From contig NQMI01000008.1 in NCBI GenBank assembly GCA_002270565.1, forward strand, positions 4,807-68,806: a DNA stretch of 64,000 nucleotides, read 5' to 3'. The notes under the pieces are model-generated. The model had not been told where the DNA came from. It did no database searches and worked only from the letters and a program-made list of their open reading frames with translations. This document shows, piece by piece, positions 11,518-24,814 of the stretch. This stretch comes from Stenocarpella maydis. Taxonomy: Eukaryota > Ascomycota > Sordariomycetes > Diaporthales > Diaporthaceae. A program made the position numbers and the translations under genes. Numbering within the stretch: the stretch's first letter is position 1; every line of letters starts with the position of its first letter.

Positions 11518-12126
11518 AACCGCTCAGCAGGGCGTTGGCACTTCCTGCAAGGAGTTACCCTAGACTTCTTGTAAGGAGTTACCCTAGACTTCTTGTAAGG
11601 AGTTACCCTAGACTTTCTAGCAAGGAGTTACCCTAGACTTGCGAGTCAGGCGATTTTCGCTAAGTACGCCCAGTGCGTGCGCGACGCAAGATGAGTTTGG
11701 TGGCCGTGAGTCGATTATTTTGGCCTGCATTTGCACCTTAATTCAGACCTCTGCATTACCCTTATTTCTTACCCAAAAAGTATATAACTTGATGCATTAG
11801 ATAGCTTGATTTCTGAAGTTTGTATGTACTTAATTTGGGCATTGCCAGGGCTATGGTTGGCTGGTGGCTTGGAACCAAAGATGGTGTGTTGGAAGGGCGA
11901 ATTTTCCGGCATTTGCAAATTTGCACCAGAGCCTACCGCAGCGTGCCCAGGGGTGAGACAACATCGGAGGGTATATAAGGAGGGCTTACAGAAGCCCAAC
12001 TTAATTCAATACAAAGTTGTCCAGACCATTATCAATCGTCCGAATTCGCCTCAGAGCACCATACTACGACCCTGCCAAAACACACACACGCTGAACTGAA
12101 TGCTATTCTATAGCACAAATTCATCA
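11518..12126 (+). repeat. LTR, TGTTAAAC family, right copy (609 bp)
   Basis: Same ends and internal TATA box as the 9655 copy, but with four rather than three GGAGTTACCCTAGACTT units. One extra unit of about 23 bp accounts for much of the length difference. Few other differences are visible by eye. Confidence 0.75.
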
Positions 12127-12190
12127 GACTATTACATAAGGCTTAATACTTCATCCTTCAAGCGGGCTCATATAGCTCGCAATCAAGCAT

Positions 12191-12326
12191 TGCGAGCCAG
12201 ACCCTAACCTTAATAAGGTGGCATTACTGATTGGATCAGGCAGGGCGCTCCTTTTAGGGGTTACTTCCCGACCTATAGGGTTGTCTTCTGTAGTAATCAG
12301 CTGCCAATATATATTAGTTTATAACA
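12191..12326 (-). repeat. 3' LTR of the Ty3/gypsy element, truncated
   Basis: Homologous to the outer 136 bp of the LTR at 19836-20276, in the same orientation. In element orientation it starts TGTTATAAACTAATATATAT where the 5' LTR has TGTTATGGACCACTCGGTGT; the differences are G-to-A and C-to-T. It stops at the telomere-like motif (CCCTAACCTTAA). Confidence 0.7.
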
Positions 12327-12525
12327 CTATCTCCCTCCTTACTTCTTTTATCCTTAAAAGTATTCTATAAGTTATTTTTATTTATTAGTACCTCCATTTA
12401 TACCTTCCTAATCCGTTATATTATCTGGAGTTAAGGATTCCCGGGTTTCTAAATTATCTTATCATTCCAGGAAGGTCAAGCAATATAATTCCTTATTATT
12501 TACCATTCCATAGAACGCTATTATC

Positions 12526-13072
12526 ATGCAGCCTTATTCTTCTTGCAAGGCGTAGGGCATTAAGAGTTGCAAGGTCTCAAAGAAGGCCTCCAGTTATTAT
12601 ACCGAGTGCATTTAGTAGTAGCAGTTAAAGTATAATATTCTAAAACTAAATAACTCCAAGGACCTTTTATATATCTTAGCTTAGCACTAAAAACTAGAGG
12701 ATGAAATTAAAGAGTTAGAGGAGAAGCTCCTTTATTTACGTAAGCAGAAGCATATATAGCGTGAGCAGATATCTTAGGCTATTCATTAGGGTTTATTAAA
12801 TTTGAATAAGTTAGATTATATAGAGAAGGAGGAAGCTAATGCTAAGCAGAGGCGGATCACCAAGTAGTCCGCTAAGGTGGTTCACTAAAGTTCTACCGAG
12901 GAGGCTGGTAGGATAGTAGTGCAGGAGGCATAATTGTATTCTAAGGGTAAAGTAGGAGTTTTTAATTAGAGTTCCTTAATAAATAATGGTACTAGTTGGT
13001 CTAAATTTATAGGTACTAGTAATGAGGGTAGTAAAGGAAATGCACCTATAGGTAGCTTGTCTTAGTGCCTGA
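12526..13072 (+). pseudogene. Extra ORF antisense to gag-pol: Cys-cluster and coiled-coil protein
   Basis: This plus-strand frame lies between the chromodomain and 3' LTR of the minus-strand Ty3/gypsy element. It reads, with TAG/TAA interruptions, as a Cys cluster (SSCKA-GIKSCKV ... YYTECI), a long acidic/basic coiled coil (LEDEIKELEEKLLYLRKQKH), then EKEEANAKQRR and SKGKVGVFN-SSLINNGTS. The same protein, separately mutated, is present at 47159-47833 in the second Ty3/gypsy copy, so it was carried by the element. A one-base indel near 13062 shifts the end. The function is unknown; a DNA- or RNA-binding role is only a guess from the cysteines. Confidence 0.6.
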
Positions 13073-13479
13073 TTTTTATTACTAGGAATGGAACTTATTT
13101 AACCATTATCTGACTGGTCCTAGCTCCTAGCCGTCCTTAGTCTACTGGTCATGCCATATCATTCTGGTCTTGTTTTTCTGTAACTAGTATTCACTAGGGT
13201 GCGGGATACAGATACTGGTATTCATTTAGATAGGTTTTGGACGTAACCAGTATTTGGGTTATTGGTTGGACAGTGCAACTAGTATTAGTGTATTTTTCCG
13301 AGGGGTTGACTGGTTGCTAGCTTCTGGTCATTCCCCTTATAATTAGTCTCTCATTAGGTGTTTTCCTTATTTTAGCCGCAAGGTCCGGGATTCATTATAT
13401 GGTTTCATTATAACGTTAGTTCATTATTACTCATTATATATAGGGTTTTTAGGCTGCATTCCTAATTTCTAGGACTATT

Positions 13480-16400
13480 CCATAGTAGTCCGCATATAGT
13501 AATTTTTAAGTTCATTATAATAGTGGGTTAAGTTTTAGGCCGGTTCCTATATGTTTTTACCGGAGTTATAGCCTTTCCACTTAATAAGGTACTCCATTAT
13601 CCCTTAATACTATCTTAAGTCTATAATATTCTCCACTTTATATTCCTTATTATATTTATTAAGTATTTTAATCTATATTTTAAGTTCTACATTCTTAAGT
13701 GCTAGTTCCAAAAGTAAGATATAAAAGACTAGGTATTGTTTTATTCCCTTAGGTAGCGAGAGTTTATAGTTAGTATCTAAAAACTTTCTCAAAATTTTAA
13801 AGGGGCTAATTTTCTTATAATCAAGCTTTTCATTAGGTCGCTTAGTTTTAATATTTCAGCAAAAGAGGTAAACCTTATCTCCCTCCTTAAGAATTAGTCC
13901 TTTAATTCTTTTCTAATTTATATATCTCAATATTTATTTTTATATAAAGGAAAGTTCTACTTAGATATCCTTCTGGATTTATCTAATTCATATTGCTTTT
14001 TATTCCACTAATTCCACTAGGGTATTATCTAGTAGTAATTCATAATATGCCTAGGGTTTATATCCATAGAGTACAAAGAAAGGTAACTATTTAGTCATGC
14101 TAGTAGTTGTACTATTATAGGCAAACTATACTAATAGTAGTAGTTCAACCCAATTATCCTATAATTAGTTAATATAGTATCAGAGGTATTATTCTATAAT
14201 CTAGTTAATTCATTCCATTTATTTATTTATTTATAGATATACTATTATTAAGAGCTTATGCCTTACTCCAAGTTGCTTCATTAGTAACTTCCAAAAGTTT
14301 AATATAAAGAGCTTATCTCTATCTAAGATAATCTCATATAGCATTCTGTAGTTGCTCACAACAATTCATAAAAATATATATACAAGTTCTTCTATAGTGC
14401 TAGCTTCCTTATATAGTATAAAGTATGCATATGTACTTAGTCTACAAACCACTACCAGAATACTATTATATAGTACTCTAGTTAAGGGTTCTCATAAGAG
14501 AGGTAGCTTAACAATAAAGTCTAGGCTAATGAATAACCATACGGCCGTAAGTATTAATAGGTGTTTCAGTAATCCATATAGTTTGTATTTAGAGGCCTTA
14601 TTTTTGTTGCATGAGTCGCATTTGCTAATAGTATCTTAAACCTTCTCCTTAAGGTTAGGGATCTGGTAATTCCGCTAAATCCTTTTAATTATTACTGTAA
14701 CACCTTGGTAGCTATATGCCGGTGCCTCATATATTTCTATAATTAACTTATCTTATTCCTTTAAATCAGTAGGGGTTTTTCTAGTTTAAAAGTTAACTCT
14801 AATCATAGCATCAAGTTCGCAGTTGAGAATAAGGCTTCTATCTCCTTGGGTTTTAAATACTATCCATTCCATAGGTAAGTTCTTATTTTAATGATCGGGC
14901 CTTCAACTTAGCGCATCCACTCTCGCATTCTTAACTCCATCCACATGGATAACCTTAATGTTAAATTATAATAAGAACTCTATATATCTGACTTATTATT
15001 TATTAAGAGTCTTGGTTATCATAAAAGTTATGAGATTCTTATAGTCTGTATAGAGTTTAATCTGCTTTTTAGCTCCTATAAGGTAGTATTGCCATTCCTA
15101 GAATGCATATACTATAGCTATAAATTCCTTATCTAGTATAATATAGCAGGTTTCTAGTTTATTAAACTTCTTGCTAAAGTTTGTAATAATGTATATCCTT
15201 CCTTAGTTATCTTTTTAAGTAAGTTTTCTACCTATAGCATCATCTAAGGCATCTATATGGATTATGAATTCCTTCTCTAGGTCTGCTTCCTTAAGTATGG
15301 GGTCTTTTGTAACTTTATCTTTAAGTATCTAAAAAGCTTATTATTCAGCCTCTATCTATCTAAAGGCACGATCCTTCTTAGTAAGGTCTATTAATAGTTT
15401 CGCAATATCACTATACCATATAATGAATTATTAATAGAAGTTAGTATATCTAAGGAATGCTCTAATATCCTTAATATTTATAGGGGTTAGCTATTCCTTA
15501 ATTGCTTTAACTTTTCTTTCTTGTATCTTAATTTTTCCTAGTTTAATTATGTATCTAAGGTAGTTAACTTTTTATATATACTAGTTGCATTTTTCTAGTT
15601 CTACTAGGAGATTAGCATTCTGAAGTTTTTAGAGAACCTTTTTAATATATCCCTTATAATTATTAAGGTTTTCTAAGAAGATAAGAATATTATCTAAGTA
15701 AGCAATAATAAAGACATTTAAGTATTTGCTTAGAACTTAGTTAATTATTTCCTAAAATAATATAGCGGCATTAGTTAATCCAAAAGGTGTAACCATTATC
15801 TTATAATACTCATAGTATATCCTAAATACTATTTTCCATTCTTCTCCTTCTTTTATTTAGATAAGGTTATATCCATGCTTTAAGTTAAGTGCTATAAATC
15901 ATTTTGCTCCTCTAAGTTGATCCCATAGTTTCTTAATGAGCGGGAGAGGGTATTAATTCTTAATTATAATATTATTTAATTATTAATAGTTAATATTATT
16001 TAATTATTAATAGTTAATATAAAGTCATAGCTTACCATTCTTCTTTAGTATAAAGAGGATTAGGTATCCTGTTAATAATTATAATAGCTTAATGAATCCC
16101 TTCTAAAGGTTTTTATTAAGGTATTCCCTAAGTGCTTTAAGTTATTCTTTATTAAGTCCATAAATGGGCTTAAATTAGGGTGTTATTCCGGGTTTCAATA
16201 GTATTTCATAGTCTTATTGTATATATTATAATAATATAATATTGAGTTATTCCTGGAACACTTTCTTAAATTTATAATCATCTTCTGGTATTTATATTAG
16301 TCTATTAGTTTTATCTTCTTTTTTTTCTTCCTTTAGGTAAAGGAGATATCATTATATTTCTTATATTATATACTAACTGGTTGTATTGGAGTAGCAATCT

Positions 16401-16960
16401 TCTCATTGGCTTTAGTCCTTCCGTAAGGCGCTTAAGTAGCCTAATCCTTCTCTGCTTTCCTGGAGTCAGGCCTTCTGTCCGCTCTTAGAGGTATCCATAG
16501 GTCCATTTAAGTGCATCACCTATTTGCTATCCTTAGTAATATAACTCCTTCCCTTGCTATTAATTGCAACCTTCTTTTAGGGAACGGCATTATCCTAAAA
16601 GATCTAGCTAGTAATCTAATTAATTTAGGGGTTATTCTTTCTTAACTAAGGTATTCCTAAGATTAACTAATGATTTACTATCTTAGTGATATTAAATAAT
16701 AGTAATTCCGTGTGGTTATAAATCTGAATTAGGAGAGGATTAGTCTCTATATTAATAATTTCATTACCATAAGATACCTTAGTTTCATTCACTATATTAA
16801 GTCTATAGGGTTCCCTTTTCTTATACTATAGTAGGTAGTATTTGTTTACTACCTTTAGGGATATAAAATTCCCTTGTGCTCCACTATTGATGAGTGCTGA
16901 GTATGTATAGACTCCTAGCTTGACCTAAATCATCAGGTGGCTATAGTCGCTTGTTGTTAC
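13480..16960 (-). pseudogene. Ty3/gypsy pol: protease, RT, RNase H, integrase, chromodomain
   Basis: Minus-strand landmarks, from 5' to 3' of the element, are as follows. The protease motif ALINSGAQGN is at about 16910-16870, with D of DSG now N. The RT catalytic box reads AYLDNILIF at about 15712-15688 (DD now DN). RNase H lies at about 15300-14900. The integrase zinc finger includes the pair CDSCNKNKASKY at about 14600, followed by the core. The chromodomain reads EYLIKWKGYNSG at about 13600. Both catalytic Asp-to-Asn changes are G-to-A transitions expected of RIP. Stops are abundant. Confidence 0.8.
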
Positions 16961-17935
16961 GCACAAGTACCTTGTGATATAGTTGGTCGCTGCCTAAGGT
17001 TTTATAAACAGCCCTCCTAGTTTTTTAACTGCTTATCCGCTGCTAGGACCTTCTTAATGCTCTTAAGGTTTTACTTTATGATATCTTGTAATTCTTATAG
17101 GTTATTAATTAGCTGTTGCATGCTGTAATCCTATTCCCTTATTATTAGAGTTTTAAATAGCAGCCCCTGTTATCTCAGTAGATGCTAATCTTAAGCCTTA
17201 TTGAGCATGTACACCTTGCAGATTAGTTCATCATAATTTGCCCATCCGCCAGGGTTTTATAGGCATTCCAAGGATATGCAGGAGTCCAGCCTCATTAGGG
17301 TATATCCCATCTTATTATGTTTTTAGTATAGGTACTAGTTCTTAAAATCATTACGCTTATATATATATCTAATATCCTTATCTAGATATTATTAGGGAAA
17401 TTAGTTATACTTGGTTTTCTCCCTTATATATTCCTTGCATCCATTATAGATATATAATACCTAGGAGATATTCTAATACTTGTTATGCATTAGGCACATG
17501 CATCCCGCATCTTCTAGCCTTCTATATTCCTAAGTAGGTTATCCTATAGTTTCTTTAAAAGGTTTCCCTACAATCATAACCGCTATTATATTAGTTCTTA
17601 AAGCTAGAAGGAGCGCTTATCCTAAGTAGTCTTGCGGTTCCTTCTACTAAGTTTATGGCGCAAGTATAGCCTAAGGGGCAGGTTTTCCTTCCATCCTAGG
17701 GTCAATCTGCAAGAGTTCCTCCCTATTTCCTACCGCTAGAGTTCTTCCCTGCTTTCCTAAAGCATTCTTAGGAAACCATCTAGTGGCTTCCTTATCACTA
17801 TGGTAAGTAGCACAGCTATCATCAAAGCAAGCTATCCAACTAAGCAATATATGTGCCTTTCTAGGCTTCTAGGGATTCTTCATTAATAGGATAGGCTGCT
17901 ATTATGCCTTATCTTTCTAATGTTTCTTATACTGA

Positions 17936-18139
17936 AAACGGGCCCAAGAGGGAGAGCGAGAGGACAAAACCTCCACACACACAAAAAGGCACACATTCTG
18001 CCAGAGCCCTGATCAAGCAACCACCCCAAGAGGAGCGTGGAAGGCAAGAAGAGGAGCCCCTGACGCGATAGGAGAGTTATAAGGGGAATAGAGGGTGCCA
18101 AAAAGGAGAGGCAGAAAAAGAGGGCACAAGAAATAGTTT
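17936..18139. other. Foreign 204-bp GC-rich segment ending at an N
   Basis: Purine-rich sequence of normal GC content (GGGAGAGCGAGAGGAC and similar) starts abruptly after AT-rich gag DNA and ends at the N at 18140. It resembles nothing else in the window. It is probably a contig-end artefact or a short insertion. Confidence 0.5.
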
Positions 18140-18140
18140 N

Positions 18141-18362
18141 TCCGGCATTTGCAAATTTGCACCAGAGCCTACCGCAGCGTGCCCAGGGGTGAGACGACGT
18201 CGGAGGGTATATAAGGAGGGCTTACAGAAGACCAACTTAATTCAATACAAAGTTGTCCAGACCATTGTCAATTGTCCGAATTCGCCTCAGAGCACCATAC
18301 TGCGACCCTGCCGAAACACACACACGCTGAACTGAATGCTATTTTATAGCACAAATTCATCA
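18141..18362 (+). repeat. LTR fragment, TGTTAAAC family, 3' 222 bp
   Basis: Matches the 3' part of the LTRs at 9655 and 11518, from TCCGGCATTTGC to AATTCATCA, including the GTATATAAGGAGG TATA box. It begins right after the N at 18140, so its 5' part is missing from the assembly or lost. Confidence 0.75.
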
Positions 18363-19835
18363 GATTACTATAATAAGTAGTATAGCTGTTATTAAAGCAA
18401 GCTATCCAACTAAGCAATATATATATCATCCTAGGCTTCTAGGGATTCTTTATTAGTAGGACAGGTTGCTATTAAACCTTATCCTTCTGATATTTCTTAT
18501 ATTAGAACTTAATATATTATAAGAAGTATAGACCATTATAAAGGTCTTCTTTATTAAGGTTATAGAAGTTATATCCCTTATCTAGGTCCTAATCTAGATA
18601 TACCTAATATTCGTTATATATATTTATTCTATAAATGCAGTATTTATTTATAAGTTCCCATTATAGTTTAAACCTAGGTAGTCCTCATGCCTTGCATATA
18701 GCTACATTAGCCTAACGGGTAGCTTCATTAGCTTATTAAGTTCCTTTAGGTACTAACCCCCAGTCCCTATTTTTCTTTAGAGCCCTGCATTCTGAAGTAA
18801 AGTATCCTATCTTATTTCAGTTATAGCACTTAATACTTTTCTTATCCTTATATTAGGTAGTATCTAACTCTATAGGGCCTATATACTATCCCTACTAAGT
18901 GCTCGGTTTCTAGTACTTCTTTCTTATATTTGGTTTATACTTATAGAATAGGGGTTATTTAGAAGTTCATTCTTTCTTTTCCACGCATTATTTATAAAGT
19001 TTATTATTAATCTATATAGCTATTTCTATATCTTATAGGAAATCTTTAAGTTAGTCCATAATCTTACTAAGTTTATCCTTTACTTTATCTTTTAATCTAT
19101 AATAAAATATGAATTTCTTTATATTATCAGTATAATTAATTTTAGTATAGATTTATTGGAATTCCATAACATAATTAATTACTAAGCTATACTATTTATA
19201 ATTCGCTAGGTCTCTTTCTGCCTATTATTTCTCATTTAGATCCTAAAATAGGGACATAAGGACGGTCTTATAGCCTTTATAGTTACTAAAAATCTGCTAT
19301 ATTTCGAGCTTACAGGCTTCAAATAATTCTATATTAATAAAGTTAGTTAAGTAGGGCTTAAATTAAGCTAAGACTCTTCTTTTAAAGAAAGAAGATATAT
19401 ATATAACCCTTTTCCCGCTGGGCTATATATCCAACCTATAGAAGCGCTAGTAGGCCCTAACCTACATTAAGTATACCTAAAGTTATTTAGTAATTCTATT
19501 ATATAGGGCTGGAGTGTTAAGTTTAATATATTCCTTAGTTTAAATTAGGGTATTAATAATATTAGCTCCTACCTAGAGGGTAGTAACTTCCTTCCGGAGT
19601 TATTCTAATTCCTTATTCTAATAGGCTTATCCATTAATAAGAGTATAAAGTCAGGCTACTTTATTAGCTAATTCTTATATATAAGTTTTAACCAATAGTT
19701 AATTAGTAATATTACTAAGCTTATATAAGAGATTATAAGTAAGAGTAGTTATCTCGGAGTTAGATATTATAAAGGGTTCCACATATAATATTGCTTAAAG
19801 TCTACATGGAAATATATAAATAAGAGTTATTAAAA

Positions 19836-20276
19836 TGTAATAATTAAAGGGTTTCCAAGTCCGTTAAACCTAAAAGATTAAGAGTTTATATTTAGAATAT
19901 ATTACTAGGCAGTTCTTAAGTAATATTATTAACTAATAATAATTACTAGCTATAAGGCTATCTAATACTGGGATTAAATACTTAGATTGATGACTAAAGA
20001 GTCTATTCTATAAAAGTTATCTACTATAGTAATAATCATATCCTTATATATTCCAACTCTTTAATGGCTTAATAGGATTAATGGTGATTCTGTTAATTAG
20101 GTGTTGCTCAATAGAGTTAATACAGATCCTATTAATTCTGGTAGGCCCCTAACCCTAACCCTAATAGGGTGGCGTTACTGATTGGATCAGGTGTTTGGCT
20201 GGCTTGGGGATTACCCCGCCAAGGCCAAGGGTGCTTTTTACAGTAGTCAGCCGCCAACACCGAGTGGTCCATAACA
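19836..20276 (-). repeat. 5' LTR of the Ty3/gypsy element (441 bp)
   Basis: On the plus strand it runs TGTAATAATTAAAGGG to GGTCCATAACA, so it is TG...CA on both strands. Two full CCCTAA telomere-like repeats occur in tandem at about 20150-20165. A homologous LTR is at 47940-48382 in the opposite orientation. It marks the right border of the AT-rich block; normal GC content resumes at about 20460. Confidence 0.8.
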
Positions 20277-23250
20277 AAAGGGTAGTCTAAGGAATATATT
20301 AGATCTTAGAGGCCTGCCTAATTAGCATGCTATCCTTAATTGCTATAATAGTATTATTAAGTTTGTCTTTAGAATATTGCTTTATAATGGTCTAATTGAG
20401 TTATATATAAAGTTTAGTAATTAGAAAAAAATCCCTTATTAAGATATTTAAGTTTTTCTGTGGGGTGGGTATAGATGCGTTCATATGTGTACGCGAATGT
20501 GGGGGTGTTGGAATGGGGGGGGGCCGAAATGGGGGTCCATGATGTTAAGATAGAGGACGCAATTTGTCACACAAACATCCAAAAAATTGCAGTTTTCCAT
20601 TATTTGTCGCGACCAATTCCGGACTCAACGATTGGAAACAGACAATCTGGGGAAGTTTATTTGGGCATTCAAGTTGCAATGAAGCTGATTTGGCTGTGTC
20701 AACCACTCCCATCTTATCCTGACTAACATTATTGATATCTCTGTCCAGCGGCGCGGCGCTGGGGGTATTCTTCGCGAGTGTATCCCCAAGGCCAGACCAA
20801 TGGTTGGGCCAACTCGAGCACGTCACTCAGATATCACGGCTGACTCCAAGATATCAACAACTGTGATCCCATTTCCTTTGCCTAACTAGGCACATGGCCT
20901 CAAAATTCAAGATCAGTGATGCACCGAAGCTACTGGTAGTGGACTAGCCCTCCCCCCCCTTTTCTTGTGCTTTCTTTTTCTTTAGATATCTTTTTCGTAG
21001 TTCTCGGGACCGCTGGCCTTGGAGTCTCAAAAGGCAACGACATGATAATTAGCCGCAATCTTGTCAACAGCCCCAATACCCGCGGGCGGCTAAAGTCTGA
21101 TGTACACAGTTAGTCTCAACGCCACGGCCTGGCCTCAGACGCCGTCTTTTTCGTGACCTTGACTCACCAAGACCCGTCCATCCCTGTAAATCTTGGGGTT
21201 CAGCCATCAGGAGCCTCAGGGTCTCATGTACCCGACGGCGGCGACATCTCGCCTGCGACTGCCTGCATGTGGTGAGCGGCATATGTCATGGCAGTCTGCA
21301 ACCTCAGCTTCCAAGCTTTCGCGGCCAGTGCACGAGAAAACTCGTCAGAGCTCCTAAGATAGGCTCGTCAGCAGCGATTACTCGGCCGCCAGATCTGGCA
21401 GGGCGCTCGCCTCTTCGGCAGGACGGCCAAGAGAAGCCAATCCTGCCAGGCAACGTTAACATATGAACTGCTCTGCTCTCCTATTCTTCTCAGACAGAAT
21501 GCAGACAAGTGACAACTCACCGTATGGAGTGGCATGCAGCATATCTTGCGCGCGCCCAACGTGGGTCAATGGTCTCAGCCACAAGAGCTCGACAGTCTGT
21601 GTCTAGCGAGTCAGTACTTCTGTTAGACCTAGGGTCAAGGTGATCCGGTAAGCCCCGTAACCTTAATTTGACCTCATGCCAACAGCCTTTCCAACTCGAT
21701 GGGTTCTAACGGGTTTGTCTTCGGCATCTTGGTGCTCTCCGAGGTCTTCCAGACCTTGAAGGAACGGTAGATTGACCGTGGCAGGAGCTGCAACGGATGG
21801 CCATGACCATCACGCTCGAAGACTTGAGTGGTCGCCCCAGCCACGAAGCCTGACAGAGGGCCTTTGCTCACGCGCGGAGCAAATCACGCGGCTCGCCGTC
21901 TCGTCAAGGGCGCCCTGTGCCGCCATCATCAAGTGATATTGCTCATTAACTACTTACTCTAAAGCTCTTGTCGTCCAGCCGGATCGATTGCTCCTGTATA
22001 CTTCCTGTTGCAACAAGGCTCCAAACATTTTGTGGGAGAAAACACCTTGAGCGGCGGATGTTTCCAAATACATCTGTCACCCTTTGTTTGCCATTACGGT
22101 GGCCGCTGGCTACTGAGGGTAGTCCCAATCCCTTCTCCCCTACATCGCACAACCCCAACAAATCTTCCATGCGATATCATGTGCCGTGGTGGTGCTTCAT
22201 ATCAGCGAATGCTACCCACCGAGTGGTAGTGGTAGCGAGTCAGGGTGGAGAAGTCGTGTGCAACCGCTAGTGCTGAAAGTCGGTCACAATGTCACATTGG
22301 TGTAGAGTCGTTATCTTGCGTATTTGTTGCTCATTATCTGACCGCCCTGTAGTCATGACCCCTGATTCTGCAGCCCGCAGGGTACAATGCTGTTCGTACG
22401 ACGCTCATTTCCACTTTTTCCCGGCCGATGACGAGAACCAGTTCGCCCGGGGAGGAGGCAGGGGTGGATGCACGGTTACCTTCTCCGCTTCTAATGTTGA
22501 GTCGTTGTCTTCGCCCCAGACCTCGTATGAGAATCTCGCGTATGTGCTGTCGGCAAAAAGGTGTGACTGAAATGTCGCACCTTCGGGACGCTGGCCGATA
22601 TCTACCACAGCTCGGGCCCATGTACGGCCGGCCACTACAGCACGGCATGCAACGATCAACACAGCGTGTCTCTGGATCGGTACAGCATGGCATACTGAAA
22701 AGAATCTCGACGTGCATGGCCCCGTCATTGTCGGCTTGGCGCGGGAATAGCATCATACCTTGCGAATTGTACGACCACCTCGTCGGCCACTCAGAGGTGC
22801 CAGTTAGGGATGCCAAGTCAGCCTAAGCAGGCAAAGCTTTCTGCACCTGCGACTTTGGGATGCACCTTCAAGCCACAAGGCACACACGGTCAATATACAA
22901 GGGGACCCTCAACGTCCCATCGCCAAGACGAGACTGCATCCCTCACGCCTGCTGGTCCGGCCAACCACTGTGCCTCATTGGACTTCAGGCCATTGACTGG
23001 CGAGAACAACACAGCGGTTCCCACCACCACGGGCAGGTTATCAGAAGCAGTCAGCAAGTTTGACGCGAGCAAATTATGCAGCCCAATGCCGCCTTCAACG
23101 GCGCACCACGAAGCCGCGATAAGCCATGTCGACATCCGGATGGCCAGTCTCGTGAGCTCTTGGCTGCAGCTGAAGCGGGAGAGGGGGTTTGCTTCTGTGA
23201 GGCGGGCGAGGCGGCACGTTGCCGGTGAGGAACTGCATGACTAGTTATCT
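20277..23250. other. Border zone and intergenic DNA, no gene recognised
   Basis: 20277-20460 is still AT-rich; the rest has balanced composition. ORFs exist (for example 22334-22816 minus and 22810-23244 plus), but they overlap one another, lack convincing splice structure and match no family I know. It may hold the promoter of the subtilisin gene and decayed sequence. Confidence 0.5.
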
Positions 23251-23258
23251 CGAGTCGA

Positions 23259-23270
23259 GATATAAAGAGA
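23259..23270 (+). promoter_or_regulatory. TATA box of the subtilisin gene
   Basis: GATATAAAGAGA lies about 100 bp upstream of the ATG at 23367, a normal distance for a fungal TATA box with a short leader. No other AT-rich element is closer. Confidence 0.55.
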
Positions 23271-23366
23271 GGCAATGGACGCCGTTGCTCATGGTGAGAC
23301 TACGACAAGAGCTCTTCAGCAGCATCTGAGCACGCCGCATTCTCAACTGTCCTCTGCTATATCATC

Positions 23367-24814
<1,448 letters not shown>

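Larger units (their letters stand above)
9655..12126 (+). mobile_element. LTR-flanked non-autonomous element (no coding interior)
   Basis: Two same-orientation LTRs (9655-10246 and 11518-12126) flank a 1.27-kb interior in which no gag or pol could be read. This is consistent with a non-autonomous LTR element or two independent solo LTRs. CTATT precedes the left copy (9651-9655) and follows the right copy (12129-12133) if the LTR ends are taken as GTTAAAC...CATCAGA. The same CTATT also precedes the truncated copy at 7207, so this target duplication is only tentative. Confidence 0.5.
16961..19835 (-). pseudogene. Ty3/gypsy gag region, degenerate
   Basis: The AT-rich minus-strand frames contain a CCHC-like knuckle at about 18855-18810 (CYN-NKIGYFTSEC, second Cys position mutated) and basic segments typical of gag. 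The frame is broken by stops throughout, and by the foreign 17936-18362 segment. The stretch 17797-17935 is repeated with differences at 18366-18505, so gag is represented by pieces from two copies. Confidence 0.55.
12191..20276 (-). mobile_element. Ty3/gypsy chromovirus, RIP-mutated, minus strand
   Basis: Read on the minus strand the order is 5' LTR (20276-19836), gag, protease, RT, RNase H, integrase with H2C2 finger, chromodomain, an antisense extra ORF, then a truncated 3' LTR (12326-12191). RT-before-integrase plus a chromodomain places it in the chromovirus branch of Ty3/gypsy. The body is full of TAA/TAG. The segment around 17936-18362 does not belong and contains an N. The two sides carry non-identical copies of the same gag stretch (17797-17935 and 18366-18505), so the element as assembled may combine two genomic copies. 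Confidence 0.75.

Noticed and set aside
20140..20170. True telomere or chromosome end
   Set aside because: Only two to three TTAGGG-type units, embedded in an LTR and present at the same position in other LTR copies.
22334..22816. 160-codon minus-strand ORF and overlapping plus ORFs upstream of the subtilisin
   Set aside because: Three overlapping frames of similar length, no family resemblance, no matching splice signals; probably chance frames in GC-balanced DNA.
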